From NCBI RefSeq assembly GCF_900445255.1, contig NZ_UAPU01000006.1, positions 200,001 to 264,000 on the forward strand: a stretch of 64,000 nt of DNA. Reading direction: 5' to 3'. Positions 1 through 7,843 of this stretch are shown here, piece by piece. Origin of the DNA: Anaerobiospirillum thomasii. Its GTDB lineage: Bacteria; Pseudomonadota; Gammaproteobacteria; Enterobacterales; Succinivibrionaceae. Each line of letters opens with the position of its first letter. The stretch's first letter is position 1. The notes under the pieces are model-generated. The model was not told the DNA's origin. It searched no databases and was given only the letters and a program-made list of their open reading frames with translations. The position numbers and the translations under genes are program-made.

Positions 1-633
1 GATACTATTGTTGAGGAGTACAAGCTAAAAGATGGCAATGTCAGTCTGTATCAGGTTGAAGGCACCTTCACTCAGCCCAATGCCACAACCTGCAGCGCCA
101 TGCTTGAGTTTGCCCGTGAGTGCTCACAGAATATGCATAATACCGATCTGCTTGAGCTCTACTGTGGCTCTGGCACCTTTACCACAGCTCTTGCCCCCTA
201 TTACAGACAGGTACTGGCAACCGAGGTGGCCCGCGTGCCTACACAGACAGCACTTAAAAACCTCAGGCTAAACCATATAGACAATACCAAACTTGTGCGT
301 CTGTCTGCCCTTGAGGTCACTCAGGCTCTAAACAAGGAGCGTAGCTTTAACCGCCTTAATGAGCAGGATATTGATCTTGATGCTTATAATTTTAAAACTC
401 TGCTTATAGATCCGCCTCGAGCCGGACTTGCAAGTGAGGAGGCTTTGAGCTTTACTGCAAGATTTGACAGAGTCATCTATATTTCATGCGGACCTGAGTC
501 CTTTGCCTCAGATCTCTCCTATCTGATCAGGACTCATGATATTGTCAAACTCTCATTTTTTGATCAGTTTCCATATACATCACATCTTGAAAGTGGTGCC
601 CTTCTTGTCAAAAGGGGTAGTGACAGAGGATGA
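1..633 (+). CDS. trmA: tRNA (uracil-5-)-methyltransferase TrmA, C-terminal part
   Basis: The reading frame is open from base 1, so the 5' part of the gene lies outside the window. About 210 residues remain. They hold the SAM-binding motif LLELYCGSGTF, the LLIDPPRAGL motif, the nucleophile-cysteine motif YISCGPESF and the end motif FDQFPYTSHLESG. These are the order and spacing of TrmA, which makes 5-methyluridine at position 54 of tRNA. The related RlmC/RlmD enzymes share the fold, but the FDQFPYT ending is typical of TrmA. The family usually has ISCNP around the catalytic cysteine, and here Gly replaces Asn. A bidirectional terminator follows. Confidence 0.88.
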   Translation, partial: DTIVEEYKLKDGNVSLYQVEGTFTQPNATTCSAMLEFARECSQNMHNTDLLELYCGSGTFTTALAPYYRQVLATEVARVPTQTALKNLRLNHIDNTKLVRLSALEVTQALNKERSFNRLNEQDIDLDAYNFKTLLIDPPRAGLASEEALSFTARFDRVIYISCGPESFASDLSYLIRTHDIVKLSFFDQFPYTSHLESGALLVKRGSDRG

Positions 634-744
634 TAATATGGCCTTATAGGATTATCTTTAATGCTTTGATATCCTAGCTATTTAAGCTTATGTTATTAAA
701 GGGTTTTTGATTAACTATAAGTGCAGATTACACTGCAGGAATTT

Positions 745-780
745 AAAAAGGCAGGTTTATTGTATAAACCTGCCTTTTTT
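745..780. terminator. Bidirectional Rho-independent terminator between trmA and the malic enzyme gene
   Basis: The stem AAAAAGGCAGGTTTA pairs with TAAACCTGCCTTTTT around a 5-base loop. A-tracts and T-tracts on the two sides let it stop transcription of trmA on the plus strand and the malic enzyme gene on the minus strand. Confidence 0.85.
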
Positions 781-805
781 AATTTAAAAGACTTTATAAA
801 CTATA

Positions 806-2059
806 TTATTCCATATAGTTTTCAGGCATTGGAATGGTGGCAACACCTGAATCAACAGCAGCCTGAGCTACAGCCTTGGATACTTTCTTTAACAGACGTG
901 GATCCATTGGCTTTGGAATTACATAATCAGGACCAAACTCAAGTTTATCAACCTGTGCAGCCTTGACTACCTCAGCAGGAACAGGCTCCTGGGCTAACAT
1001 ACGTATTGCATGCATAGCTGCCTTTTTCATCTCGATATTGATGCATGTGGCTCTTACATCAAGAGTACCTCTAAAGAGGAATGGGAAGCACAGTACATTG
1101 TTGATCTGATTTGGATAGTCAGAACGGCCTGTACCCATAATAATGTCAGGACGTACTCTGGCTACAAGCTCTGGATCTACCTCAGGATCTGGGTTTGAGC
1201 AGGCAAAGAGCACAGCCTTAGGAGCCAGATTCTTAACATCTTCTTCAGATACGAGGCCAGGACCTGAAACACCAAGCAGCACATCAGCATCCTTTAAGGC
1301 CTCTGACAGGGTCTTAGGACCTGCGTCATTGATGAAGTTTGGCTTCTCACCGTTGTTATACTGCGGTCTGTCAGATCTGATAACACCATGTCTGTCAACC
1401 ATGAAGAACTTGCTCTTGTCAGCGCCGCTGGCTAACAGCAGATTGGAGCAGGCAACACCTGCAGCACCTGCACCTACGCATACAACTTTACAATCTTCAA
1501 TCTTCTTGCCCTGCAGCTCAAGAGCATTGAGCACACCTGCACAGGTAACAATAGCAGTACCGTGCTGATCATCGTGGAATACAGGAACTTTGCAGCGCTT
1601 GATTAATTCGCGCTCAATCTCAAAACATTCTGGGGCCTTGATATCCTCAAGATTAATACCACCAAAGGTATCAGCAATGCACTCAACAGTTTTAATAAAC
1701 TCATCAACAGTGTCGTGCTTGACTTCAATATCAAAAGCATCGATGCCGGCAAAGCGGTTAAACAGTAGAGCCTTGCCTTCCATAACTGGCTTTGAGGCCA
1801 GAGGACCAAGATTTCCAAGACCTAAAATAGCAGTACCATTGGAAATAATAGCAACAGAATTGCCCTTGCCTGTAAATCTATATGCATTGGCAGGATCTTT
1901 GGCAATCTCACGTACAGGCTCTGCCACACCTGGGCTGTAGGCTAAGGTTAAATCTGAAGAGGTCTCTGCAGGTTTTGTTACTACAACACCAATTTTGCCA
2001 GGTTTTGGGAACTCATGATAGGCGCATGCAGCATCATGTAGCTTTGTATTTTGATCCAA
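806..2059 (-). CDS. Malic enzyme, short form (oxidative decarboxylation of malate)
   Basis: 417 residues. Converts L-malate to pyruvate and CO2 with reduction of NAD(P). The malic N-terminal domain has YSPGVAEPV (Tyr41) and PVMEGKALLF with Lys96. The metal-binding region includes ECFEIE near 145 and FHDDQHGTA near 161. The Rossmann fold GAGAAGVA lies at 196-203. Length is that of the single-domain bacterial enzymes, without the phosphotransacetylase-like tail of E. coli MaeB. The start is TTG at 2059-2057, preceded by a good AGGAG eight bases upstream; no ATG fits better. Cofactor preference cannot be read safely from the sequence. Confidence 0.9.
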   Translation of the reverse strand: MDQNTKLHDAACAYHEFPKPGKIGVVVTKPAETSSDLTLAYSPGVAEPVREIAKDPANAYRFTGKGNSVAIISNGTAILGLGNLGPLASKPVMEGKALLFNRFAGIDAFDIEVKHDTVDEFIKTVECIADTFGGINLEDIKAPECFEIERELIKRCKVPVFHDDQHGTAIVTCAGVLNALELQGKKIEDCKVVCVGAGAAGVACSNLLLASGADKSKFFMVDRHGVIRSDRPQYNNGEKPNFINDAGPKTLSEALKDADVLLGVSGPGLVSEEDVKNLAPKAVLFACSNPDPEVDPELVARVRPDIIMGTGRSDYPNQINNVLCFPFLFRGTLDVRATCINIEMKKAAMHAIRMLAQEPVPAEVVKAAQVDKLEFGPDYVIPKPMDPRLLKKVSKAVAQAAVDSGVATIPMPENYME

Positions 2060-2201
2060 GGTAATACTCCTTTAAATATTTGATAAAGTAACTTTTAAAC
2101 CTTTCATAGTGTAAAACTAAAAATGAAAAAAAAATACTAGATATTTCATGTTTACAGATAAATTCATTTATGTTTTGTATAACCTAGATCCCGTAATTTA
2201 A

Positions 2202-4070
2202 TATAGGGTATCACTTAAAGTAGTGTCAAGCCAAAAACTGAGGGTCGGCACTACCCCTTCTTTATATCTAAGAAACTTATAGGGATGTTAAGAGTCTCTA
2301 CTAGCTCTTTCTGTTGCTTTGAAAGGGAGCTTGTTAGAACCCAGCTTTCCCCATATTTTCTACAGGTAATGTCAGATAACCGAGCAATAGCACTATCTAA
2401 ACCAATACGAGAGATCTTTAGATAAGGTCTTAGCTTGTTATCAAGCATGCGTCGAATAATAAGCGCAATGAAGGCTATAAACAACTTGCCGTATATGCTT
2501 TCTTGACTCTTAACCTCGAGTCTTTCATAGAGAATATCGTTCTTGAAGACACTGAAAGCTTTCTCAACGCAATCTTTAGCTCTATAGATATCAAGCACCT
2601 CTTGTGGCGATAAATCATTGCGTGTACAGAACAAAGCAAAACATCCACAAAGTTCCAGGATCTCAGAGTAGTGCTTTTCCTTGATCTCAAAACTTAAAAT
2701 CTCGTTCTTTTCATTTACATTAATATGAAAGAGCTGAGAGTATTGCTTGTACCTATTTGGACCAAGGCGAGTTGCAGATCTTAACTCTTCACTAATTTTA
2801 GATACATACGAGCTCAAAGATGCTTCATCTCTTGAGGTTGAAAGTGGAGACTTATACATCATAAGTCTTGTATTTATGCGGCCAATATTGTAGTCCTTAA
2901 CAGAGCAGCGTATAGTCTCATCACTGCGCTGAATAAGGATTGTATTTTCTGATAATGGATTTCGTCTCCAGTTCAAAACCTGTTCTCTAATGTCCTTGCA
3001 GAAGTCAAGAGGAGCACCAACAATAAAGTCACAGCCATGAGCTCTTGCATTATCAAGAGCGTCCCCAACAGCAAAACCTCCATCAATTACCAATGTTATA
3101 GGTACATCTAACTTAAGACCATTAGCTTTGGCCTGCTCTAAAACATATGGCAGATTTGTAAAATCATTAATTGAGCCATTGTAACAACTGAAATAAACAG
3201 GCAACTTGCGTTGAATGGTGCAAAACATACCTACATTTACTTGAGGAAGTCTTTCTTTATCGCGATTATATCCCCATGCAACCATAGGTAATGAAGTGGA
3301 GTAGTTTGATATCGATGTGACGTCATAGCAAATGCAGTCATCGGCACAACAGTACTTGATCCAGTCTTGAAAGAAATCATTGCACTCAACAAGGCTAATA
3401 CTACGATAAAGCTGACTTAAAGCCTGAGAGGATATCACGCTGTCAGTAAAGCACATGTGTTTATCTGTAAAGTGATCAATGTTTGAAAGCCCACCAGGAG
3501 CACTAGCTGCAAAGAAGGATGCTACAGCAAGGATCTTGTTAGCCATGGACTCTCCAAATGCGTTCCTAAGCATCACATCAAGAGAATACTCTTTTGCAAT
3601 AGAATGGCAGGCCAAGGTATATCCAAAAGACGTAATGTTTGCTTTACGTGCCGGCGCTGTAGATATATCTTTACAAGGCCGTCCAGGACCTTTTACAGTT
3701 GAGACTTTAGGAAGTGGGATTTTAAAAAAAGAGTAGTAGTTCTCATTTGGATGAAAAGTTTTAATTCCCTCAATATCTTCATTGCTTATCTTGCCAATTA
3801 AAAGTCTATCATGCTTAAGCTTACCATCAACGCGATAGCTCTTAATGCGATACTTTACATAGGTCTGGCCTTTTTTTTGCCTATGAAGCTCATATCTAGA
3901 GTCATTAGGTAAAGATATAGAAACATCAGTGTACAGCATATATGATACTCCATTAAATATATTTATAGGGTATCATAAAGTGCATAAAAAAACTAGCATA
4001 TAAGTCTCAAAATCGCTTGTTTATGCTAGTTTTATGGTATTATAACGCTACCCCATTATGTTACCCTATA
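2202..4070 (-). mobile_element. IS4-superfamily (IS1634-like) insertion sequence
   Basis: One transposase gene is bracketed by imperfect inverted ends. The left end, from 2202, reads TATAGGGTATCAC. The right end, read inward from 4070, is TATAGGGTAACAT. Similarity continues for roughly 26 bases with one gap. I found no clean target duplication, so the boundaries are provisional. The stretch 2060-2201 outside the left end is short intergenic sequence without a feature I can support. Confidence 0.65.
2251..3939 (-). CDS. DDE transposase, IS4 superfamily / IS1634-like
   Basis: 562 residues, long as in the IS1634 group. Candidate catalytic acids are Asp206 in CYDVTSIS and Asp286 in LVIDGGFA, with the glutamate in YRAKDCVEKAF, which has the Y-R-E pattern of IS4-type enzymes. 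The start is ATG at 3939, inside the element. The frame is intact, so the copy may be active. It sits between the malic enzyme gene and rpmE, genes with no functional link to it. Confidence 0.82.
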   Translation of the reverse strand: MLYTDVSISLPNDSRYELHRQKKGQTYVKYRIKSYRVDGKLKHDRLLIGKISNEDIEGIKTFHPNENYYSFFKIPLPKVSTVKGPGRPCKDISTAPARKANITSFGYTLACHSIAKEYSLDVMLRNAFGESMANKILAVASFFAASAPGGLSNIDHFTDKHMCFTDSVISSQALSQLYRSISLVECNDFFQDWIKYCCADDCICYDVTSISNYSTSLPMVAWGYNRDKERLPQVNVGMFCTIQRKLPVYFSCYNGSINDFTNLPYVLEQAKANGLKLDVPITLVIDGGFAVGDALDNARAHGCDFIVGAPLDFCKDIREQVLNWRRNPLSENTILIQRSDETIRCSVKDYNIGRINTRLMMYKSPLSTSRDEASLSSYVSKISEELRSATRLGPNRYKQYSQLFHINVNEKNEILSFEIKEKHYSEILELCGCFALFCTRNDLSPQEVLDIYRAKDCVEKAFSVFKNDILYERLEVKSQESIYGKLFIAFIALIIRRMLDNKLRPYLKISRIGLDSAIARLSDITCRKYGESWVLTSSLSKQQKELVETLNIPISFLDIKKG

Positions 4071-4469
4071 ATTAATTTGGGGATTTAGGGTATAACTATG
4101 CTTAAGATCACAGCTCGATAATTTTTATCACTTCTTAGCCTTTGTACTTTTAATACACTTTTTTCAATGAAAGCAATAATTTCCATAGTAGTGCTTTTGC
4201 ACTACCTGCTCTTATCTGTTTTAAAAGTTATGCGGCCATAAATAAAAACAAAGGTATATCTTAGATAAAATCTTTTACACAATGGACAGATAAACTCAAA
4301 AATCTGCTACTTTTATCATAGCTCTTTTAAGTATTGCTAGCTTTATTTATGAGCCCTGTAAATGAATGTCAGAGCTAAGGATTTAGATTTAATGTAGGGA
4401 AAATTGATGTAGGGGAAGTTGATGATGCCAAAATAAAAGGCCTCACGGCCTTTTATTTTAAGCTTGTAA
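3940..4469. other. Intergenic: right end of the insertion sequence and rpmE 3' region
   Basis: The stretch holds the 3' non-coding arm of the element, a perfect hairpin AAAACTAGCATA / TATGCTAGTTTT at 3989-4033 that could insulate the transposase from outside transcription, and the inverted end at 4070. A further TAGGGTATAAC copy of the end motif lies at about 4086-4096, outside the element. I see no gene between 4100 and 4430. Confidence 0.5.
4430..4460 (-). terminator. rpmE terminator
   Basis: AAATAAAAGGCC, loop TCAC, GGCCTTTTATTTT. Read on the minus strand it follows the rpmE stop directly, with a T-rich tail. Confidence 0.85.
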
Positions 4470-4706
4470 TTAAGCCTTGGCTTTTTGTGAAGCACGAGCC
4501 TTGTCAAACATAGCAAAGCGCTTCTTAAAGGCCTCAACGTTACCACCGGTGTCTACAATCTTCTGCTTGCCAGTGTAGAATGGGTGGCACTGTGAACAAA
4601 CTTCGATATCAAAATCATGACCTGCAGTGGTGCGGATCTGGAACTTGTTACCGCATGAGCAGCGAACATTTACGAGCTCATACTGTGGATGAATATTAGC
4701 TTTCAT
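4470..4706 (-). CDS. rpmE: 50S ribosomal protein L31, zinc-binding type
   Basis: 78 residues. A component of the large ribosomal subunit. It starts [10 protein letters not shown] and carries the four zinc-ligand cysteines as CSC at 16-18 and CSQC at 37-40, so it is the C+ (type A) form and not the zinc-free paralogue. HPFYTGKQK follows the second pair as in the family. A slightly extended lysine- and alanine-rich tail follows. The gene has its own terminator. In E. coli rpmE also lies next to priA; here the trp genes separate them. Confidence 0.95.
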   Translation of the reverse strand: MKANIHPQYELVNVRCSCGNKFQIRTTAGHDFDIEVCSQCHPFYTGKQKIVDTGGNVEAFKKRFAMFDKARASQKAKA

Positions 4707-4800
4707 TTAAAACCTCAATGCGTGTCGCCGTTTTTGCCACAACCTTGCGCAAAATACCACACGCCTATAAAAAAATAGAGTTGGCAAATTCTAATGTATC

Positions 4801-4829
4801 TTGCATAAAAGATCAAATTTTTTATGCAA
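4801..4829. terminator. Palindrome downstream of trpA, possible terminator
   Basis: TTGCATAAAA and TTTTATGCAA form a 10-base perfect stem with a short spacer. It lies 25 bases past the trpA stop and upstream of rpmE. It lacks a long T-tail on either strand, so termination is a guess; it could also be a binding site. Confidence 0.45.
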
Positions 4830-4853
4830 TATTTTGCGCATATTTATGCCATC

Positions 4854-5693
4854 CTACTTTGGTCCACAGCAGGCCCTGCTCAAAAGAGCACTCTTTTTAG
4901 CTATACTCTCAAGAAGATCTTGTTCATCAGACAGATTGTTTTTAATCTCCAAAGAAAAGACAGAACCAACGACAACACCATCGACACCAAGCGCATAAAG
5001 CTCCTGTATATCCTCACAGCTGCCAACACCTTTGCCCACAACAACTGGTGTGTCAGTAGCTGCCTTTAGTGTCTTAATCAAACTCTCAGGCCTTGTAAAG
5101 CTGATCCTGTCACCGCCAACCTTAACATCAGACAGAGCATAGATATATGACACATCACATGCGGCTATATCCTTAAGAGAGCTCTGAGTAAGATTTGATG
5201 AGGCACTTAGGATAAGAGAACACAGACTATCTGCCGCCTTTTTAAAATTGTGCATCTGCACTTGCAGCATAATATAGGGCAGATCAGGAATAAAAACAGC
5301 ATCAATGCCACAATCATGACAACTTTGAAAAAAAGCCTGTACCCCATATACCACCAATGCATTGGCATAGACAGTAACAGCAATTGCAGTGCGCCTATCC
5401 GTCTGTCTGAACTTTTTAATAAGCTCAAAGCATGTATCTGAACTTGACCCTGCTGTCAGCGCTCTTTTATTAGATACAAGCACAGCCTCGCCTGCAGTGC
5501 CAGGATCTGAAAAGGCAAAGCCAATATTTAAAGCATCAGCCCCATTTGTAGCAAGCGTATGCATAATCTTAAGTGACAGATCAAAGCTAGGATCACAGCC
5601 TATAACATAAGGAATAAAGGCCATCTTGTTGTTATCACGAACTTTTTTGAAAGTCTCTGCAAATCTTTGTGGCATAAACTGCTCCTTATTCAC
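4854..5693 (-). CDS. trpA: Tryptophan synthase alpha chain, divergent and lacking catalytic residues
   Basis: 279 residues with a full TIM-barrel alignment to TrpA. Normal TrpA cleaves indole-3-glycerol phosphate to indole and glyceraldehyde 3-phosphate. Aligned by eye to E. coli TrpA, catalytic Glu49 is Asn56 ([11 protein letters not shown]) and catalytic Asp60 is Ala67. Thr183 of the closing loop (SRAGVTG) is Gly in SDVKVGG, and Phe212 is Lys in the GKG loop. The FSDP interface aspartate (Asp56 in E. coli) is kept as Asp63, as are several phosphate-loop glycines. The start overlaps the trpB stop by 8 bases, so translation is probably coupled. The fold looks kept and the lyase chemistry lost. 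It may now serve only to activate TrpB, or may do something else; both are inference. Confidence 0.82.
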   Translation of the reverse strand: MNKEQFMPQRFAETFKKVRDNNKMAFIPYVIGCDPSFDLSLKIMHTLATNGADALNIGFAFSDPGTAGEAVLVSNKRALTAGSSSDTCFELIKKFRQTDRRTAIAVTVYANALVVYGVQAFFQSCHDCGIDAVFIPDLPYIMLQVQMHNFKKAADSLCSLILSASSNLTQSSLKDIAACDVSYIYALSDVKVGGDRISFTRPESLIKTLKAATDTPVVVGKGVGSCEDIQELYALGVDGVVVGSVFSLEIKNNLSDEQDLLESIAKKSALLSRACCGPK

Positions 5694-6921
5694 CTAATAT
5701 GTCATCAACTAAAATAGAGCCATCGTCATCAACAAGGCCTCTTTGATGCAAAATCTCATCGACATTGAATATATCCTTGTCACCGCGCCCTGAAAGATTA
5801 ACAATAATTGACTGCTCCTTATCAGGATTGTCCTCTATCATTTTTATGGCATAGGCCAGAGCATGCGATGACTCCATTGCAGGAATAATGCCCTCTTTTT
5901 GCGAAAGCAGCACAAAAGCCCGCAGAGCCTCACTGTCAGTTGCACCCACATAGGAGACTCGTCCTATATCCTTAAGATAGGCATGCTCGGCACCAATTGA
6001 TGGAAAATCAAGTCCAGCTGAGATTGAGTATGACTCAAGAATCTGTCCATCCCTATTTTGCATATTGTAGGCATAAGCTCCAAAGAATATGCCCTCAGTG
6101 CCAGTCTGCAGCACAGCACCGTGTTTGCCACTCTCAAGACCAAGGCCTGTAGGCTCCACACCATACAAAGGTGTATTGGTATCTAAAAAGGCTGCAAACA
6201 TACCTATGGCATTAGAACCGCCTCCTACACAGGCAATGACAGCATCAGGTGCCCTGCCATCGTTAAGACGTTCAAATTCAGCCTTGGCCTCTATGCCTAT
6301 AATTTTCTGAAATTCTTTGACCATGGTTGGATATGGATGCGGTCCTGCTGCTGTGCCCAACATATAATGTGTAGTGGCGCTGTTAGCTGCAAAATCACGC
6401 AAGGCTGCAGTACAGGCCTCCTTTAAGGTACCAAGACCCTCTGTCACCTCAACTACCTTTGCCCCCATAAGACGCATTCTAAATACATTAGGTTTTTGAC
6501 GTTTTGCATCATGCGCGCCCATATAGATGACACAGTCAAGATCCAAAAGCGCACAGATTAATGCTGTGGCCACACCATGCTGACCTGCACCTGTCTCAGC
6601 AATAACACGTTTTTTACCTATTCTTTTGGCTAAAAGTGCCTGACCTATAACTTGATTGGTCTTGTGGGCCCCGCCATGGAGCAGATCCTCTCTTTTTAAA
6701 TACAGTCGGCTTTTAGTGCCGGCCGTAAGATTGCGGCATAAGGTCAGCGGTGTAGGACGTCCTGCATAGGTATTTAAAAGATGAGTAAGCTCATCGGTAA
6801 AGGATTTGTCATTAAGAGCATCAACAAAGGTGTGCTCAAGCTCAAGCAGCACAGGAATCAGAGCCTCTGGTACATACATACCGCCGAATCTGCCAAAAAA
6901 TGGATTTAATAAAGTCTGCAT
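5686..6921 (-). CDS. trpB: Tryptophan synthase beta chain
   Basis: 411 residues. The PLP enzyme that joins indole and L-serine to tryptophan. It is close to E. coli TrpB throughout. PLP lysine Lys87 is in HGGAHKTNQ, Glu109 in AETGAGQHG, the phosphate cup in GGGSNAIG, Asp305 in GLDFPS, and [11 protein letters not shown] lies near the end. Unlike its two partners it shows no loss of key residues. A tail of about 15 residues, rich in aspartate, extends past the usual end. It lies 2 bases after the upstream gene and overlaps trpA. Confidence 0.95.
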   Translation of the reverse strand: MQTLLNPFFGRFGGMYVPEALIPVLLELEHTFVDALNDKSFTDELTHLLNTYAGRPTPLTLCRNLTAGTKSRLYLKREDLLHGGAHKTNQVIGQALLAKRIGKKRVIAETGAGQHGVATALICALLDLDCVIYMGAHDAKRQKPNVFRMRLMGAKVVEVTEGLGTLKEACTAALRDFAANSATTHYMLGTAAGPHPYPTMVKEFQKIIGIEAKAEFERLNDGRAPDAVIACVGGGSNAIGMFAAFLDTNTPLYGVEPTGLGLESGKHGAVLQTGTEGIFFGAYAYNMQNRDGQILESYSISAGLDFPSIGAEHAYLKDIGRVSYVGATDSEALRAFVLLSQKEGIIPAMESSHALAYAIKMIEDNPDKEQSIIVNLSGRGDKDIFNVDEILHQRGLVDDDGSILVDDILGE

Positions 6922-6923
6922 AA

Positions 6924-7505
6924 CTACTCCTGATTATTCTTTATATTTTTAATGTCTACAAAGGCTCCGCCAAAACCCAGTTTCTTTAACTCTTCTATAC
7001 CCTCTATGCTATTGACAGATACTATGCATCTGTCTTTTAAAGGTATAGTTAACAGGCTGTTTTCAAAGAAATAATTGTCTTTGCGCCAGGGCTCTGCCAA
7101 AGCCACAAAGGCCGTGCAGAAATCTTTATAGATGGAGGTAAATGCATCAAAACTGCAGGATCTTGGATCCTGTGCCACAAAAAGCTCAAGATCTGTGACA
7201 GCATTTTTTAAAGTCTGCAGATATTCAGAGGTATAAGTGCCAAACAGAATTACTGTTCTAAACTCATGCTTTAAAATGAAGTCTATAGCCTCAGATGGGG
7301 TTAGATCTTTTATACAGGCGGCAACTTCAAAACCTAAATCTGTACGAATATGCTCTAAAAGCGCTGCATAGTCTGTATGTATAAGTGAAGATTTAACTGA
7401 CTGACACAGATTGAGCGCAATACAGGCTCCCTTATAATCTTTAAGAGTGTCATTACAAAGCTCATGTGTATCTTTTGCACTGATTACAAGTTTAAATGTA
7501 TCCAC
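6924..7505 (-). CDS. TrpF-like TIM-barrel protein without the isomerase catalytic residues
   Basis: 193 residues. First gene after the trp attenuator. It is hard to recognise directly. Its strand and helix order can be laid on phosphoribosylanthranilate isomerase (TrpF): [17 protein letters not shown] falls where TrpF has VQLHGxE, and ENSLL falls at FDWSLL. The catalytic cysteine of KICG is missing (KLVISAKD), the catalytic aspartate strand reads FVALAEP, and the GGSG and AGGL phosphate motifs are gone. Start is GTG at 7505 with GGAG upstream. I infer a TrpF descendant that cannot do the reaction. An unrelated small TIM-barrel is the alternative. The frame has no breaks. Confidence 0.5.
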   Translation of the reverse strand: MDTFKLVISAKDTHELCNDTLKDYKGACIALNLCQSVKSSLIHTDYAALLEHIRTDLGFEVAACIKDLTPSEAIDFILKHEFRTVILFGTYTSEYLQTLKNAVTDLELFVAQDPRSCSFDAFTSIYKDFCTAFVALAEPWRKDNYFFENSLLTIPLKDRCIVSVNSIEGIEELKKLGFGGAFVDIKNIKNNQE

Positions 7506-7543
7506 GTTTTATCTCCGATTGTTCACCATAAAACTGCGGGTAC

Positions 7544-7566
7544 AAAAAAACCCGCATTGCGCGGGC
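7544..7566 (-). terminator. trp operon attenuator (3:4 terminator hairpin)
   Basis: On the minus strand CCCGC, loop GCAAT, GCGGG is followed by seven T. It lies between the trpL stop and the first structural gene. The CCCGC arm can pair instead with the upstream AGCGGGG segment, giving the antiterminator. Confidence 0.85.
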
Positions 7567-7592
7567 CCTTTATGTTTTTACAAAGCACAAAA

Positions 7593-7611
7593 CCCCGCTA
7601 TTGAGCGAGGG
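7593..7611 (-). promoter_or_regulatory. trp leader 1:2 hairpin (anti-antiterminator)
   Basis: CCCTCGCT pairs with AGCGGGG across CAAT on the minus strand, overlapping the last codons of the leader peptide just after its two Trp codons. A ribosome stalled at those codons would mask the first arm and free AGCGGGG to pair with the terminator arm. Confidence 0.75.
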
Positions 7612-7648
7612 TCCACCATGAAGCTGTATTGTGACTTGTCAAAAACAT
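7598..7648 (-). CDS. trpL: trp operon leader peptide
   Basis: 16 residues, MFLTSHNTASWWTLAQ, with tandem Trp codons at 11 and 12. It starts at ATG 7648, seven bases after a clear AAGGAG, and ends at TAG 7598 within the 1:2 hairpin. Size, tandem Trp codons, competing hairpins and the following T-tailed terminator match the classical TrpL attenuation system. Its role is in cis: translation speed through the Trp codons sets read-through into the TrpF-like gene, trpB and trpA. Confidence 0.9.
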   Translation of the reverse strand: MFLTSHNTASWWTLAQ

Positions 7649-7668
7649 ATTAAACTCCTTTTTCTATG

Positions 7669-7697
7669 AATATAATATGTCCTGCTTTAAAAAACAA
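7669..7697 (-). promoter_or_regulatory. Predicted promoter of the trp operon
   Basis: On the minus strand TTGTTT, 17 bases, TATATT, ending about 20 bases before the trpL start codon. I see no good TrpR box over it; CACTAAAGTAGTG about 30 bases upstream is palindromic but lacks the CTAG core. Confidence 0.6.
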
Positions 7698-7843
7698 TAC
7701 CTATTTTTTAAGTTTTAAACAGTTCACTACTTTAGTGCGACAGGACTTTATTATCTGCAGTAGCTTAAAAATAATATATTTTTTTTACTCTTTATTTTCA
7801 TTTATTCATTAATTTTTTTTATATAGTGTTAGACTTTAGTGCT

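Noticed and set aside
7720-7745. Palindrome CACTAAAGTAGTG as a TrpR box
   Set aside because: It lacks the CTAG core and lies upstream of the predicted -35, where repressor binding would not block polymerase.
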